Source: Bradyrhizobium sp. 186 (GTDB taxonomy: Bacteria > Pseudomonadota > Alphaproteobacteria > Rhizobiales > Xanthobacteraceae). From it: a stretch of DNA of 64,000 bases. Both the position numbers and the translations under genes were made by a program. The notes beneath the pieces were generated by a model that was not told the DNA's origin, did not search any database, and saw nothing but the letters and a program-made list of their open reading frames with translations. Of the stretch, positions 1 to 9,182 are shown piece after piece (within the stretch, counting starts at the first letter, position 1; every line of letters starts with the position of its first letter). The stretch is from contig NZ_CP082164.1 in the NCBI RefSeq assembly GCF_023101685.1, positions 10,137,001 to 10,201,000 of the forward strand. Direction: 5' to 3'.

Positions 1-199
1 CGGATTGGGATGACCGCTGGGCATCCCACCTCGATCCACCGTCCCGCCGGGGACGACCGGTTCGCCCACGCAAACCATTGCGTCCCCGACCGGATCGGTG
101 ACTTTTCCATGACGCGGGCGACCAAAATCCTAGTTGCAAAGTCCGGGGGCGGCGGTCTCTAATTAGAAACAATCAAAATCATCCCGGGAGGACTTCACC
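1..199. other. Non-coding leader upstream of coxS
   Basis: I see no convincing reading frame here. The last 60 bases become AT-richer and end in a clear Shine-Dalgarno GGAGG at about 187-191, ahead of the coxS GTG. A promoter is expected in this stretch, but I cannot assign -35/-10 elements with confidence. Confidence 0.5.
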
Positions 200-685
<486 letters not shown>

Positions 686-772
686 AAACGGCTCGCCTCG
701 AACAAAAGAACCACCACCGCGGCTTTCGATGGAAAGCGCGGGTCAAAACAATTCCGGTCGGGAGGACAGGAC

Positions 773-3115
773 ATGGGTGTTGAAGGCATCGGCGCAAGCG
801 TCGTGCGCAAGGAAGACAAGCGTTTCATCACCGGCAAGGGCCGGTACGTCGACGACATCAAATTGCAGGGCATGACCCATGCCCATTTCATCAGAAGCCC
901 GCATGCGCATGCCAAGGTGAAGGGGATCGACTCCGCCGAGGCGCTGAAGATGCCGGGCGTGGTCGCGGTGCTCACGGGCCAGCAGATCGTCGACGACAAG
1001 GTCGGCAACCTCATCTGCGGCTGGGCCATCACCTCCAAGGACGGCAGCCCGATGAAGATGGGCGCATGGCCGGCGATGGCGCCGGAGACGGTGCGCTTCG
1101 TCGGTCAGGCCGTCGCGGTCGTGATCGCGGAAAGCAAGAATCTGGCGCGCGACGCGGCCGAGGCCGTTGTCATCAACTATGAAGAGCTGCCGGCGGTCGC
1201 CGACGTTCACGCCGCGATCAAGGCCGGCGCGCCACAGCTTCATCCTGAAGCCCCCGGCAACCAGGTCTATGACTGGGTGATCGGCGACGAAGGCGCGGCG
1301 GATGCCGCCTTCGCGCAGGCCGCCAATGTGGTCAAGCTCGATGTCACCAACAACCGCCTCGCCCCGAACGCGATGGAGCCGCGCGCGGCGATCGCCGATT
1401 ACGATTCGGCGGAGGAGCATTTCACGCTCTACACGACGTCGCAGAACCCACACGTCGCCCGCCTCGTGCTGTCGGCGTTCTACAACATCGCCCCCGAGCA
1501 CAAGCTGCGCGTGATCGCGCCGGACGTCGGTGGCGGCTTCGGCTCGAAGATCTTCATCTATCCGGAGGAGATGGTGGCGCTGTGGGCCTCGAAGAAAGTC
1601 GGCCGTCCCGTGAAATGGACCGGCGACCGCACCGAGGCCTTCCTCACCGATGCGCATGGCCGCGACCATGTCACCCATGCCGAAATGGCGTTCGACGCCA
1701 ACAACAAGATCACCGGTTTGAAGGTCAAGACCTACGCCAATTTCGGCGCCTACATGTCGCTGTTCTCGTCGTCGGTGCCGACCTATCTCTACGCGACGCT
1801 GCTGTCGGGCCAGTACAACATCCCGGCGATCCATGCCGAGGTGATCGGGGTCTACACCAACACCACGCCGGTCGACGCCTATCGCGGCGCGGGCCGCCCC
1901 GAGGCGAGCTATTTGATCGAACGGCTGATGGAGACGGCGGCGCGGCAGCTGAAGGTCGATCCAGCCGCGCTGCGCCGGCAGAACTTCATCACCCAATTCC
2001 CGCACCAGACGCCCGTGATCATGGCCTATGACACCGGCGACTTTAATGCCTCGCTCGACTCCGCGATGAAGGCGATCGACTATGCCGGCTTCGCCGCGCG
2101 CAAGGCCAAAGCCAAGACGGAAGGCAAGCTGCGCGGCATCGGCGTGTCCTGCTACATCGAGGCCTGCGGCATCGCACCATCCAAGGCGGTCGGCAGCCTC
2201 GGCGCCGGCGTCGGGCTGTGGGAATCAGCCGAAGTGCGCGTCAACCCGGTCGGCACCATCGAGATCCTCACGGGCTCGCACAGCCATGGCCAGGGTCACG
2301 AGACAACGTTCTGCCAGCTCGTTGCGGAGCGCCTCGGTGTTCCCATCAGTCAGGTCTCGATCGTCCATGGCGACACCGACAAGGTGCAGTTCGGCATGGG
2401 CACCTACGGCTCACGTTCCGCGGCCGTCGGCCTCACCGCGATCCTGAAAGCGATGGAGAAGATGGAGTCCAAGGCCAAGAAGATTGCCGCGCATGCGCTG
2501 GAGGCTTCCGAGGCTGACATCGTCATCGAGAACGGCGAGTTCAAGGTGACCGGCACCGACAAGGCGATCGCGCTGCCGATGGTCGCGCTCGCGGCCTACA
2601 CCGCGCACAATCTGCCTGACGGGATGGAGCCGGGCCTGAAGGAGAGTGCCTTTTACGATCCGACCAACTTCACCTTCCCGGCCGGTGCGTACATCTGCGA
2701 GCTTGAGGTCGATCCCGGCACCGGCAAGACCTCCTTCGTCAACTTCGTCGCCGCCGACGACTTCGGGCGCCTGATCAACCCGATGATCGTCGAGGGGCAG
2801 GTCCATGGCGGTCTCGCCCAGGGCATCGGGCAGGCGCTGCTCGAGCACGCCATCTACGATGCCGACGGCCAGCCGGTCACGGCCTCGTTCATGGACTACT
2901 CCATGCCGCGCGCCGACGACCTGCCCTCGTTCCAACTCTCCCACACCACGACGCTCTGCCCGGGCAATCCGCTCGGCATCAAGGGTTGCGGTGAGGCCGG
3001 CGCGATCGGCGCCTCTGCGGCCGTGATCAACGCGATCACGGATGCGATCGGCAAGAACAATCTGGAAATGCCCGCAACCCCGGACCGGGTGTGGCGCACG
3101 ATCCACGCGGCCTAA
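773..3115 (+). CDS. coxL: Molybdenum hydroxylase large subunit, form II CoxL
   Basis: Catalytic Mo-cofactor subunit, 780 aa, the usual length. The active-site loop reads AYRGAGR at residues 369-375, the form II signature; form I CO dehydrogenase has AYxCSFR. The Mo-facing glutamate of the family is E741 in GCGEAGAIG. The start at 773 follows GGGAGGA about 10 bases upstream. Form II enzymes are annotated as carbon monoxide dehydrogenase in Bradyrhizobium, but their CO activity is doubtful and other aldehydes or heterocycles are possible. No coxDEFG maturation genes lie in this window, so maturation must be encoded elsewhere. The cofactor and fold are firm; the substrate is inferred only. Confidence 0.92.
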   Translation: MGVEGIGASVVRKEDKRFITGKGRYVDDIKLQGMTHAHFIRSPHAHAKVKGIDSAEALKMPGVVAVLTGQQIVDDKVGNLICGWAITSKDGSPMKMGAWPAMAPETVRFVGQAVAVVIAESKNLARDAAEAVVINYEELPAVADVHAAIKAGAPQLHPEAPGNQVYDWVIGDEGAADAAFAQAANVVKLDVTNNRLAPNAMEPRAAIADYDSAEEHFTLYTTSQNPHVARLVLSAFYNIAPEHKLRVIAPDVGGGFGSKIFIYPEEMVALWASKKVGRPVKWTGDRTEAFLTDAHGRDHVTHAEMAFDANNKITGLKVKTYANFGAYMSLFSSSVPTYLYATLLSGQYNIPAIHAEVIGVYTNTTPVDAYRGAGRPEASYLIERLMETAARQLKVDPAALRRQNFITQFPHQTPVIMAYDTGDFNASLDSAMKAIDYAGFAARKAKAKTEGKLRGIGVSCYIEACGIAPSKAVGSLGAGVGLWESAEVRVNPVGTIEILTGSHSHGQGHETTFCQLVAERLGVPISQVSIVHGDTDKVQFGMGTYGSRSAAVGLTAILKAMEKMESKAKKIAAHALEASEADIVIENGEFKVTGTDKAIALPMVALAAYTAHNLPDGMEPGLKESAFYDPTNFTFPAGAYICELEVDPGTGKTSFVNFVAADDFGRLINPMIVEGQVHGGLAQGIGQALLEHAIYDADGQPVTASFMDYSMPRADDLPSFQLSHTTTLCPGNPLGIKGCGEAGAIGASAAVINAITDAIGKNNLEMPATPDRVWRTIHAA

Positions 3116-3129
3116 GAGGGAGAGCCAAG

Positions 3130-3930
3130 ATGTACCAGACCACTTATCATCGCGCCTCCTCGGTCGAGGAGGCGGCGAGCCTGTTCGCTGAGGGTACCGA
3201 GGCAAAATTCCTCGCCGGCGGCCAGACGCTGCTGCCGGTCATGAAGCAGCGGCTCGCCAGCCCTTCGGACGTGATCGATCTCGGCAAGATCAAGGAGCTG
3301 CAAGGCATCGAACTGTCGGGCGACGTGCTGACCATCAAGGCCGGCACGACCTATTACGACATCATGCAGAATGCCGATGTGCAGAAGGCGATCCCCGCGA
3401 TCGGCTATCTCACCTCGGTGCTCGGCGATCCCGCCGTGCGCTATCGCGGCACGATCGGCGGCTCCATCGCCAACAATGATCCCGCCGCGGATTTCCCGGC
3501 CGCGCTGCTGGCGCTGGGCGCGACGGTGAAAACCAACAAGCGCTCGATTTCCGCCGAGGATTTCTTCAAGGGCCTGTTCACCACCGCCCTCGAAGACGGC
3601 GAGATCATCACCGCCGTATCGTTCCCGGTTCCGCAGAAGGCGGGCTACGCAAAAATGCGGCACCCGGCCTCGCGCTTCGCGCTGACCGCCGTGTTCGTCG
3701 CGCAGACGAAGTCGGGCGATGTCCGCGTCGCCGCGACCGGCGCTTCACAGAGCGGCGTGATGCGGGTTCCCGCAATCGAGGCCGCACTGAAGGCGAATTG
3801 GTCGCCATCGGCCATCGATAGCGTGAGCGTTTCGGCGAGCAACTTGCTGGCCGACATCCACGGCACGGCGGAGTACCGTGCGAACTTGATCAAGGTGATG
3901 GCGCAGCGCGCGGTGACCGCGGCAGACTGA
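3130..3930 (+). CDS. coxM: Molybdenum hydroxylase FAD subunit (CoxM family)
   Basis: FAD-binding medium subunit, 266 aa, close to the 270-290 aa of the family. It carries both flavin-binding motifs, AGGQTLLPVM near residue 30 and TIGGSIANNDPAAD near residue 110. I place the start at ATG 3130 because it directly follows AGGGAGAGCCAAG and gives the conserved N-terminus; an in-frame codon at 3091 would overlap coxL. It begins 14 bases after coxL, so the three subunits are surely cotranscribed. It passes electrons from CoxS to an external acceptor. It is followed by a palindromic repeat and a strong hairpin that probably end the operon. Confidence 0.92.
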   Translation: MYQTTYHRASSVEEAASLFAEGTEAKFLAGGQTLLPVMKQRLASPSDVIDLGKIKELQGIELSGDVLTIKAGTTYYDIMQNADVQKAIPAIGYLTSVLGDPAVRYRGTIGGSIANNDPAADFPAALLALGATVKTNKRSISAEDFFKGLFTTALEDGEIITAVSFPVPQKAGYAKMRHPASRFALTAVFVAQTKSGDVRVAATGASQSGVMRVPAIEAALKANWSPSAIDSVSVSASNLLADIHGTAEYRANLIKVMAQRAVTAAD

Positions 3931-3934
3931 TAAG

Positions 3935-3979
3935 GCATGATCCGGAAAAGTGTGCAGCGGTTTTCCGGAAAGATCATGC
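3935..3979. repeat. Imperfect palindromic dispersed element
   Basis: Outer arms GCATGATC and GATCATGC enclose CCGGAAAA and TTTTCCGG, giving a hairpin on either strand. A degenerate relative with the same AAGTGTG-AGCGGTTTTCCG core lies at 41507-41576. This type of element is widespread in Bradyrhizobium intergenic DNA (recalled, not searched). Confidence 0.7.
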
Positions 3980-3990
3980 CCGAACAAAAA

Positions 3991-4020
3991 GCTAAAGCGC
4001 GATCGTGACCGCGCTTTAGC
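3991..4020. terminator. 11-bp perfect stem hairpin after coxSLM
   Basis: GCTAAAGCGCG (3991-4001) pairs perfectly with CGCGCTTTAGC (4010-4020) across an 8-base loop. It is preceded by an A-rich run. It lies between coxM and the CoA-transferase gene and is a plausible transcription terminator. Confidence 0.6.
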
Positions 4021-4216
4021 GCCTCAACACAAATTTTCCGCGGCGCGCACTTCAGTGCGCGCCGCATTTATTATGCGCCCATGCGTGAAAGCGCTTGCCT
4101 CGTTCGGTCTAAGGCGGGAAAAGTTAATCGGTCAATTAACTCGCCCCACAGAGGAACGTCCCAGGCGCTTGCCGGATCATCGGCAATCCGCGCCTCGGAT
4201 CCGAGGAAACAACAAC

Positions 4217-5329
4217 GTGCTCGATAAATCAGCCCCCACCTCCTCCGTTCGCACCTCAGGCCCGCTCTCGGGCTTCCGCATCGTCGAATTCGCCGGCATC
4301 GGTCCGGGCCCGTTCGCCTGCATGATGCTGGCCGACATGGGCGCCGACGTCGTCACGCTCGACCGCGTCGGCGCGAAGAAGAGCATGAAGTCGGTGGCGG
4401 GCCGCGGCCGCAAGGTGATCGAGCTCGACCTCAAGGACAAGGCGGCGATCGCGGAGGTGCTCGACCTGCTCGCGAACGCCGACGCGCTGGTCGAAGGCTT
4501 TCGCCCCGGCGTGATGGAGCGGCTCGGGCTCGGTCCCGATGTCGTGCTCGCACGCAACCCGAAACTCGTCTATGGCCGCATGACCGGCTGGGGCCAGGAA
4601 GGCCCACTTGCGAACGCCGCCGGCCATGACATCAACTACATCTCCATCACCGGCGCACTCGCGGCTATCGGACCTGAGGAAGCGCCGGTGCCGCCGCTCA
4701 ATCTGGTCGGCGATTTCGGCGGCGGCGCGCTCTATCTCGTCGTCGGCGTGCTTGCCGCACTGCTGGAAGCCTCGAAGTCCGGCAAGGGCCAGGTCGTCGA
4801 CACCGCCATGTGCGACGGCGCGGCATCGCTGATGTCGTTCTTCTTCGACATGACCACGATCGGCCGCTGGACCGAAGGCCGCAACCAGAACTTTCTCGAC
4901 GGCGGCGCGCATTTCTACGGTGTCTACGAATGCGCCTGCGGCCATTTCGTCTCGATCGGATCGATCGAGCCGCAGTTCTATGCGCTGTTGCGCGAGCACG
5001 CCGGCCTGACCGATGCCGATTTCGACGCGCAGATGGACCGCAAGGCCTGGCCGGCGCTGAAGGAGAAGCTGAAGGCGGTGTTCAAGAGCAAGACGCGCGA
5101 GGACTGGTGCAACATCATGGAAGGCACCGATATCTGCTTCGCGCCGGTGCTGACCATGTCGGAGGCGACCCAGCATCCGCACATGGTCGCTCGAAATGTG
5201 TTCGTCGAGCGCCACGGCGTGAAACAGCCCGCGCCGGCACCGCGGTTCTCGCGCACGCCGTCGGCGGTCCGCGAGCCGGAGGCGGCGGAGATCGGGGCGG
5301 TGACGAATGCGTGGAAGGCGGGGAAATAA
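4217..5329 (+). CDS. CaiB/BaiF family III CoA transferase (alpha-methylacyl-CoA racemase-like)
   Basis: 370-aa class III CoA transferase/racemase. It begins with the family opening GFRIVEFAGIGPGPFACMMLADMGADV. It has the AGHDINYISITGAL segment with the His-Asp pair used by alpha-methylacyl-CoA racemase, and the GGGALYLVVGVLAAL core. I take GTG 4217 as the start: GAGG lies about 10 bases upstream and the conserved domain begins about 15 residues later, whereas the open frame further upstream runs through the repeat and hairpin. It probably epimerises 2-methyl-branched acyl-CoAs or moves CoA between acids. It is separated from coxM by a terminator-like hairpin, so it is probably its own unit. 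The exact substrate is unknown. Confidence 0.88.
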   Translation: MLDKSAPTSSVRTSGPLSGFRIVEFAGIGPGPFACMMLADMGADVVTLDRVGAKKSMKSVAGRGRKVIELDLKDKAAIAEVLDLLANADALVEGFRPGVMERLGLGPDVVLARNPKLVYGRMTGWGQEGPLANAAGHDINYISITGALAAIGPEEAPVPPLNLVGDFGGGALYLVVGVLAALLEASKSGKGQVVDTAMCDGAASLMSFFFDMTTIGRWTEGRNQNFLDGGAHFYGVYECACGHFVSIGSIEPQFYALLREHAGLTDADFDAQMDRKAWPALKEKLKAVFKSKTREDWCNIMEGTDICFAPVLTMSEATQHPHMVARNVFVERHGVKQPAPAPRFSRTPSAVREPEAAEIGAVTNAWKAGK

Positions 5330-5357
5330 GTGCTCCGCTGTTGCGTCAAACTCCGAT

Positions 5358-5498
5358 GTCGTCCCGGCCTAGTGAGCAATTGCGCACGGGGGGCCGGGAC
5401 CCATAGCCACAGTATGTGGTTTGGCGAAGACTCGGAGTTACCATCTCGCGCCACAACTTCTCCCTGGGATTATGGGTCCCGGCCTTCGCCGGGACGAC
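5358..5498. repeat. Dispersed palindromic element, copy A of three
   Basis: The outer arms GTCGTCCCGG and CCGGGACGAC and the inner blocks GGGACCCATA and TATGGGTCCCGG make a large cruciform. Core wording (TTTGGCGAAGACTCGGAGTTACC, then a CTCCCTGGG block) recurs at 42900-43075 and, more diverged, at 48103-48262. It sits between convergent genes, so it could end transcription from both sides. Confidence 0.75.
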
Positions 5499-5535
5499 AC
5501 CTGTTGTGATGCGACGTGTGGCAAATAGCAGCGGC

Positions 5536-6651
5536 CTACGCCGCATTCACCTTCAACACCCCGCGCCGGATCTGATCCTCCTCGATCGACTCGAACAGCG
5601 CCTTGAAGTTGCCCTCGCCAAAGCCGTCGTCGCCCTTGCGCTGGATGAACTCGAAGAAGATCGGGCCGATCGCGTTGGCCGAAAAGATCTGCAACAGCAC
5701 CTTGGTCTGGCCGCCATCGACCACACCTTCGCCGTCAATCAGGATGCCATTCTTCTGGAGCCGCGCAATGTCCTCGCCGTGCTTGGGCAGACGCGCGTCG
5801 ATCCGCTCGAAATAGGTGGCGGGCGGAGCCGGCATGAACGGCAGGCCGGCTTCGCGCAGGCCTTCGATGGTACGGTAGATGTCGCCGCAGCCGCAGGCGA
5901 CGTGCTGGATGCCCTCGCCACGATAGATCTTCAGATATTCCTCGATCTGGCCGGAATCGCCGGCGTCCTCGTTGATCGGAATCCGGATCTTGCCGTCCGG
6001 GCTCGTCAGTGCCCGCGAGAACAGACCCGAGGCGCGTCCCTCGATGTCGAAGAAGCGGATCTGGCGGAAGTTGAAGAGCCTTTCGTAGAAGCCGGTCCAG
6101 ACATCCATGCGGCCGCGATGGACGTTGTGGGTGAGGTGGTCGAGATAGAATAGGCCGGCGCCGGCCGGCCGCGGATCGCGCGCGTCCATCCATTCGAACT
6201 CGGAATCGTAGGCCGAGCCCTTCGCGCCGTAGCGATCGACGAGATAGAGCAGGCTGCCGCCGATCCCCTTGATCGCGGGCACATCGAGCGTCTTCTGCGC
6301 GGACGACACCTCGGGCGGTTCGGCGCCGAGCGCGATCGCGCGCTCATAGGCCGCCTTCGCATCGACGACGCGGAACGCCATCGATGGCGCGCAGGGACCG
6401 TGCGCGGCGACGAAATCGTAACCGTGAGTGCCGGGCTCCTCATTGACGAGATAGTTGATGTCGCCCTGGCGATAGACCGTGATCTTCTTGCTCTTGTGGC
6501 GCGCGACGGGCGCATAGCCCATCAGCTTGAACAGCGCGTGCAGCTCTTCGGGATTGGGATGCGCATATTCGACGAACTCGAACCCGTCGGTGCCCATCGG
6601 ATTATCGGCGGTGATCGTGGCCGGCGGCGCATCGTGCGGAAACGGACCCAT
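5536..6651 (-). CDS. hppD: 4-hydroxyphenylpyruvate dioxygenase
   Basis: Non-haem Fe(II) dioxygenase that converts 4-hydroxyphenylpyruvate to homogentisate in tyrosine breakdown. 371 aa, the usual length, with two vicinal-oxygen-chelate halves. The metal-binding histidine is in LDHLTHNV, a second histidine is in IQHVACG, and the glutamate is in the C-terminal FFEFIQRKGDDGFGEGNF, the diagnostic end of the family. ATG 6651 is chosen because GGGAG lies 8 bases upstream; an in-frame TTG at 6666 is possible. It is divergent from an AsnC/Lrp gene. Its product feeds hmgA and fahA a few kilobases away on the same strand. Confidence 0.96.
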   Translation of the reverse strand: MGPFPHDAPPATITADNPMGTDGFEFVEYAHPNPEELHALFKLMGYAPVARHKSKKITVYRQGDINYLVNEEPGTHGYDFVAAHGPCAPSMAFRVVDAKAAYERAIALGAEPPEVSSAQKTLDVPAIKGIGGSLLYLVDRYGAKGSAYDSEFEWMDARDPRPAGAGLFYLDHLTHNVHRGRMDVWTGFYERLFNFRQIRFFDIEGRASGLFSRALTSPDGKIRIPINEDAGDSGQIEEYLKIYRGEGIQHVACGCGDIYRTIEGLREAGLPFMPAPPATYFERIDARLPKHGEDIARLQKNGILIDGEGVVDGGQTKVLLQIFSANAIGPIFFEFIQRKGDDGFGEGNFKALFESIEEDQIRRGVLKVNAA

Positions 6652-6739
6652 TGGCTGCTCTCCCAAATTGCTGCTGCGTTGAACTATCCTTCATCGGGCG
6701 CGCAAGGAGCGTGCAAACGGAACGCCATTTCGCTACCTT

Positions 6740-6756
6740 ATGCACGGTTCGTGCAT
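6740..6756. promoter_or_regulatory. Inverted repeat, candidate AsnC/Lrp operator
   Basis: ATGCACG-GTT-CGTGCAT is a perfect 7-3-7 inverted repeat. It sits in the 123-bp gap between divergent hppD and the AsnC/Lrp gene, 18 bases before the latter's ATG. It is well placed for autoregulation and for control of hppD. Confidence 0.55.
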
Positions 6757-6774
6757 GGATTGGACATTTGACGC

Positions 6775-7254
6775 ATGATTACGGTAGACGCCTTCGACCT
6801 CAAGATCCTGAGCGCGCTCCAGGATGATGGCCGCCTCACCAACCAGGAGCTCGCCGAGCTTGCGGGCCTCTCGGCCTCGCAATGCTCGCGCCGGCGGATG
6901 CGGCTGGAGGAGGAGAAGGTGATCGCCGGCTACCACGCCGACCTCTCCAGCGAGGCGCTCGGCTTCGGCGTGATCGCCTTCATCCAGGTGGGGCTCGCGA
7001 CTCACTCGCCGGACAATTCCAAGCGCTTCCGTAGCCTGGTCAACCGCATCGACGAGATCCAGGAGGCCTATTCGCTGACGGGCGATGCCGATTACGTGCT
7101 CAAGGCCGTGCTGCGCGACCTCAAGGGGCTCTCCAATCTCGTCAACGACGTGCTGATGCCGCACCAGAGCGTAGCGCATGTACGCTCCTCGATCGTGCTT
7201 GATAGGCTGAAGGAAAGCTCGCGGCTACCGCTGAAAGATCTGAAGGCTGGCTGA
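6775..7254 (+). CDS. AsnC/Lrp-type transcriptional regulator
   Basis: 159-aa regulator of the feast/famine family. The N-terminal winged helix-turn-helix (about residues 1-60) includes LQDDGRLTNQELAELAGLS and a recognition helix ending SRRRMRLEEEKVI. It is followed by a linker and a C-terminal alpha-beta RAM domain that binds amino acids and drives oligomerisation. Start ATG 6775 gives the standard N-terminus. It is divergent from hppD with a 7-3-7 inverted repeat between them. It is therefore the probable sensor of tyrosine, phenylalanine or a derived keto acid for hppD; that role is inferred from position. Confidence 0.9.
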   Translation: MITVDAFDLKILSALQDDGRLTNQELAELAGLSASQCSRRRMRLEEEKVIAGYHADLSSEALGFGVIAFIQVGLATHSPDNSKRFRSLVNRIDEIQEAYSLTGDADYVLKAVLRDLKGLSNLVNDVLMPHQSVAHVRSSIVLDRLKESSRLPLKDLKAG

Positions 7255-7327
7255 AATCGAGGGAAATGTGGCATTCGCGCCGCGCGCGCGATCTGCGATG
7301 ATCCAGGCCAATCCGGGAGATTCAGCC

Positions 7328-7639
7328 ATGGCGCTGCAACTTCGACCGAACTGCGAATATTGCGACCGCGACCTGCCGCCGAATGCAACGGATGCGCGGA
7401 TCTGCTCCTATGAATGCACGTTCTGTGCGGACTGCGTCGAGACCAGGCTTTCGAACGTCTGCCCGAATTGCGGCGGCGGCTTTGCGCCGCGCCCGATCCG
7501 GCCGACGCAGGAATGGCGGCCGGGCGTGTGCGTGACGAAGCACGCAGCGTCGGACAAGCGGGTGCATCTGAAGTACAGCCTGGAGGACGTCGCCGCTTAT
7601 TGCGCGAGGATACGCGACGTGTCACCGGAGAAGCGATAA
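7328..7639 (+). CDS. DUF1272 zinc-ribbon-like small protein
   Basis: 103-aa Cys-rich protein matching the DUF1272 pattern. It has ordered CxxC pairs in NCEYCDRDL, ICSYECTFCADCV and VCPNCGGGF, expected to bind one or two zinc ions, and then a basic GGFAPRPIRP stretch. I start it at ATG 7328, 8 bases after GGGAG; an upstream in-frame codon at 7268 lacks a good ribosome-binding site. The function of DUF1272 is not known. It is downstream of, and codirectional with, the AsnC/Lrp gene (73-base gap), so cotranscription is possible. A palindromic element follows it. Confidence 0.85.
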   Translation: MALQLRPNCEYCDRDLPPNATDARICSYECTFCADCVETRLSNVCPNCGGGFAPRPIRPTQEWRPGVCVTKHAASDKRVHLKYSLEDVAAYCARIRDVSPEKR

Positions 7640-7649
7640 TCACCTGGCC

Positions 7650-7724
7650 GTCGTTCCGGAGCGCGCAAGCGAACCCGGAACCTCGAGATTCCGGGCTCGA
7701 TGCTTCGCATCGCCCCGGAATGAC
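7650..7724. repeat. Palindromic intergenic element (GTCGTTCCGG...CCGGAATGAC)
   Basis: End arms GTCGTTCCGG and CCGGAATGAC, with internal GAACCCGGAA and ATTCCGGGCTC arms, fold into one long hairpin between convergent genes. Relatives are at 14023-14113 and, in part, at 49034-49077. A two-way terminator role is plausible. Confidence 0.65.
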
Positions 7725-7729
7725 AGCCC

Positions 7730-9004
7730 CTACTCCGCCGGCAATATCGTCCCCTCGACCTCGCCGAAGCCGACGCGGTAGCCGTTGCCCTGGCACCAGC
7801 CGCGCATGACGAGGCTATCGCCGTCTTCCAGGAATGAGCGCTTGGCGCCGCCGGGCAGTTCGACGAGCTCGGTGCCGTTCCAGCTGATCTCCAAGAGGCT
7901 GCCGCGCTGGTTCTTCTCGGGACCCGAGATAGTGCCGCTCCCTAAGAGATCGCCGACATTCATCGCGCAGCCGCTCGAGGTGTGGTGCATCAATTGCTGC
8001 ACCGAGGACCAGTACATGTATTTGAAGTTGGTGCGGCTGATGCTCGTCGGCGCATTTGCGCCGCTGGGGCGCAAGGAGACATCGAGTTCGATGCTGTAGT
8101 TCTGCGGCTTGCCCTGCCTGAGATAGGCGAGCGGCGCGGGATCCTGCTCCGGCCCTGCCAGCCGGAACGGCTCCAGCGCCTCGCGCGTCACCACCCACGG
8201 GCTGATCGAGGTCGCAAACGCTTTTGCGAGGAACGGCCCGAGCGGCACATATTCCCATTGCTGGATGTCGCGCGCGCTCCAGTCGTTGAGCAGCACGAAG
8301 CCGAAGATCATCTCCTCGGCCTGTTGCTCGGAGAGCATGCCGCCCATGGCTGAGGCCTGGCCGACCACGACGCCCATCTCCAGCTCGAAATCGAGCCGCT
8401 TGCAGGGCGCAAAGCTCGGCACCTCGACGTTCGGCGGCTTCAACTGGCCGCGCGGGCGCTTCACCTTGGTGCCGGACACCACGACGGTCGAGGCGCGGCC
8501 ATTATATCCGATCGGCATGTAGAGCCAGTTCGGCTGCAGCGCATTGTCCTTGCCGCGAAACATCACGCCGACATTGGTGGCGTGCTCCTTCGAGGAATAG
8601 AAGTCTGTATAGCCGGAGACGGCAAATGGCAGATGCAGCCGGGCGTCACGCATCGGCACCAGCGCCTGCTGGCGCAGCTCCTCGTTGTCGCGCAGCTCCG
8701 GATGATCCGCTCGCAGGAGCTCGCTGATCCGCGCCCGCGTCTTCGCCCAGACTCTTGGCCCCAGCGCCATGAAGGAATTGAGCGAGGGCGCGGAGAACAC
8801 GCCAAGCGGGCCGACGTCGAGCCGGGAGTCCTGCTCGAGCTCCCAGAGATCGAGCACGTAACTGCCGATGGCGACGCCGACACGCGGCGTCGGATTGGCC
8901 GCGGTCGAGAACACGCCGTAAGGCAGATTCTGGATCGGGAAGTCGGAGGCGGGATCGACCTCGATGAAGGAGCGGAGGCTGGGATCGTTGGGATGGGTTG
9001 TCAC
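7730..9004 (-). CDS. fahA: Fumarylacetoacetase
   Basis: Hydrolyses fumarylacetoacetate to fumarate and acetoacetate, the last step of tyrosine breakdown. 424 aa, the family length. It has the N-terminal FAA domain (PIQNLPYGVFS) and the catalytic core with YTDFYSSKEHATNVG, GRASTVVVSGT, DFELEMGVVVG, NDWSARDIQQWEYVPLGPFL and GSGTISGPE, which supply the metal and active-site residues. The start is GTG (9002-9004) with AAAGGA upstream. It is last in the minus-strand run behind hmgA. A 178-base gap holding a palindromic element separates the two, so its level could differ from hmgA. Confidence 0.96.
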   Translation of the reverse strand: MTTHPNDPSLRSFIEVDPASDFPIQNLPYGVFSTAANPTPRVGVAIGSYVLDLWELEQDSRLDVGPLGVFSAPSLNSFMALGPRVWAKTRARISELLRADHPELRDNEELRQQALVPMRDARLHLPFAVSGYTDFYSSKEHATNVGVMFRGKDNALQPNWLYMPIGYNGRASTVVVSGTKVKRPRGQLKPPNVEVPSFAPCKRLDFELEMGVVVGQASAMGGMLSEQQAEEMIFGFVLLNDWSARDIQQWEYVPLGPFLAKAFATSISPWVVTREALEPFRLAGPEQDPAPLAYLRQGKPQNYSIELDVSLRPSGANAPTSISRTNFKYMYWSSVQQLMHHTSSGCAMNVGDLLGSGTISGPEKNQRGSLLEISWNGTELVELPGGAKRSFLEDGDSLVMRGWCQGNGYRVGFGEVEGTILPAE

Positions 9005-9023
9005 TTTTGGCCCGGTCCTTTCT

Positions 9024-9177
9024 TCCTTCTCCCCTTGTGGGAGAAGGTGGCGCGAAGCGCCGGATGAGGGGTATCTGACCGCATACGCGAATGAGAGAGG
9101 TCACTCGTGGAGAGGACCCCTCACCCGTCTCACCGCTACGCGGCGAGCCACCCTCTCCCACAAGGGGAGAGGGTAAG
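9024..9177. repeat. Long inverted intergenic repeat between hmgA and fahA
   Basis: CTCCCCTTGTGGGAG at the left end is the exact reverse complement of CTCCCACAAGGGGAG at the right end, about 110 bases away. Each end can also fold locally. This is a recurrent Rhizobiales intergenic element (recalled). Inside an operon it may process or attenuate the mRNA. Confidence 0.7.
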
Positions 9178-9182
9178 AAGCG

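Noticed and set aside
743..2005. Long open frame antisense to coxL (420 codons)
   Set aside because: High GC opens several frames in real genes here. The product is His/Arg/Asp-rich with no family text and lies wholly inside coxL.
5416..6153. Open frame antisense to hppD
   Set aside because: Starts in a palindromic repeat and mirrors the hppD codons; no ribosome site or domain.
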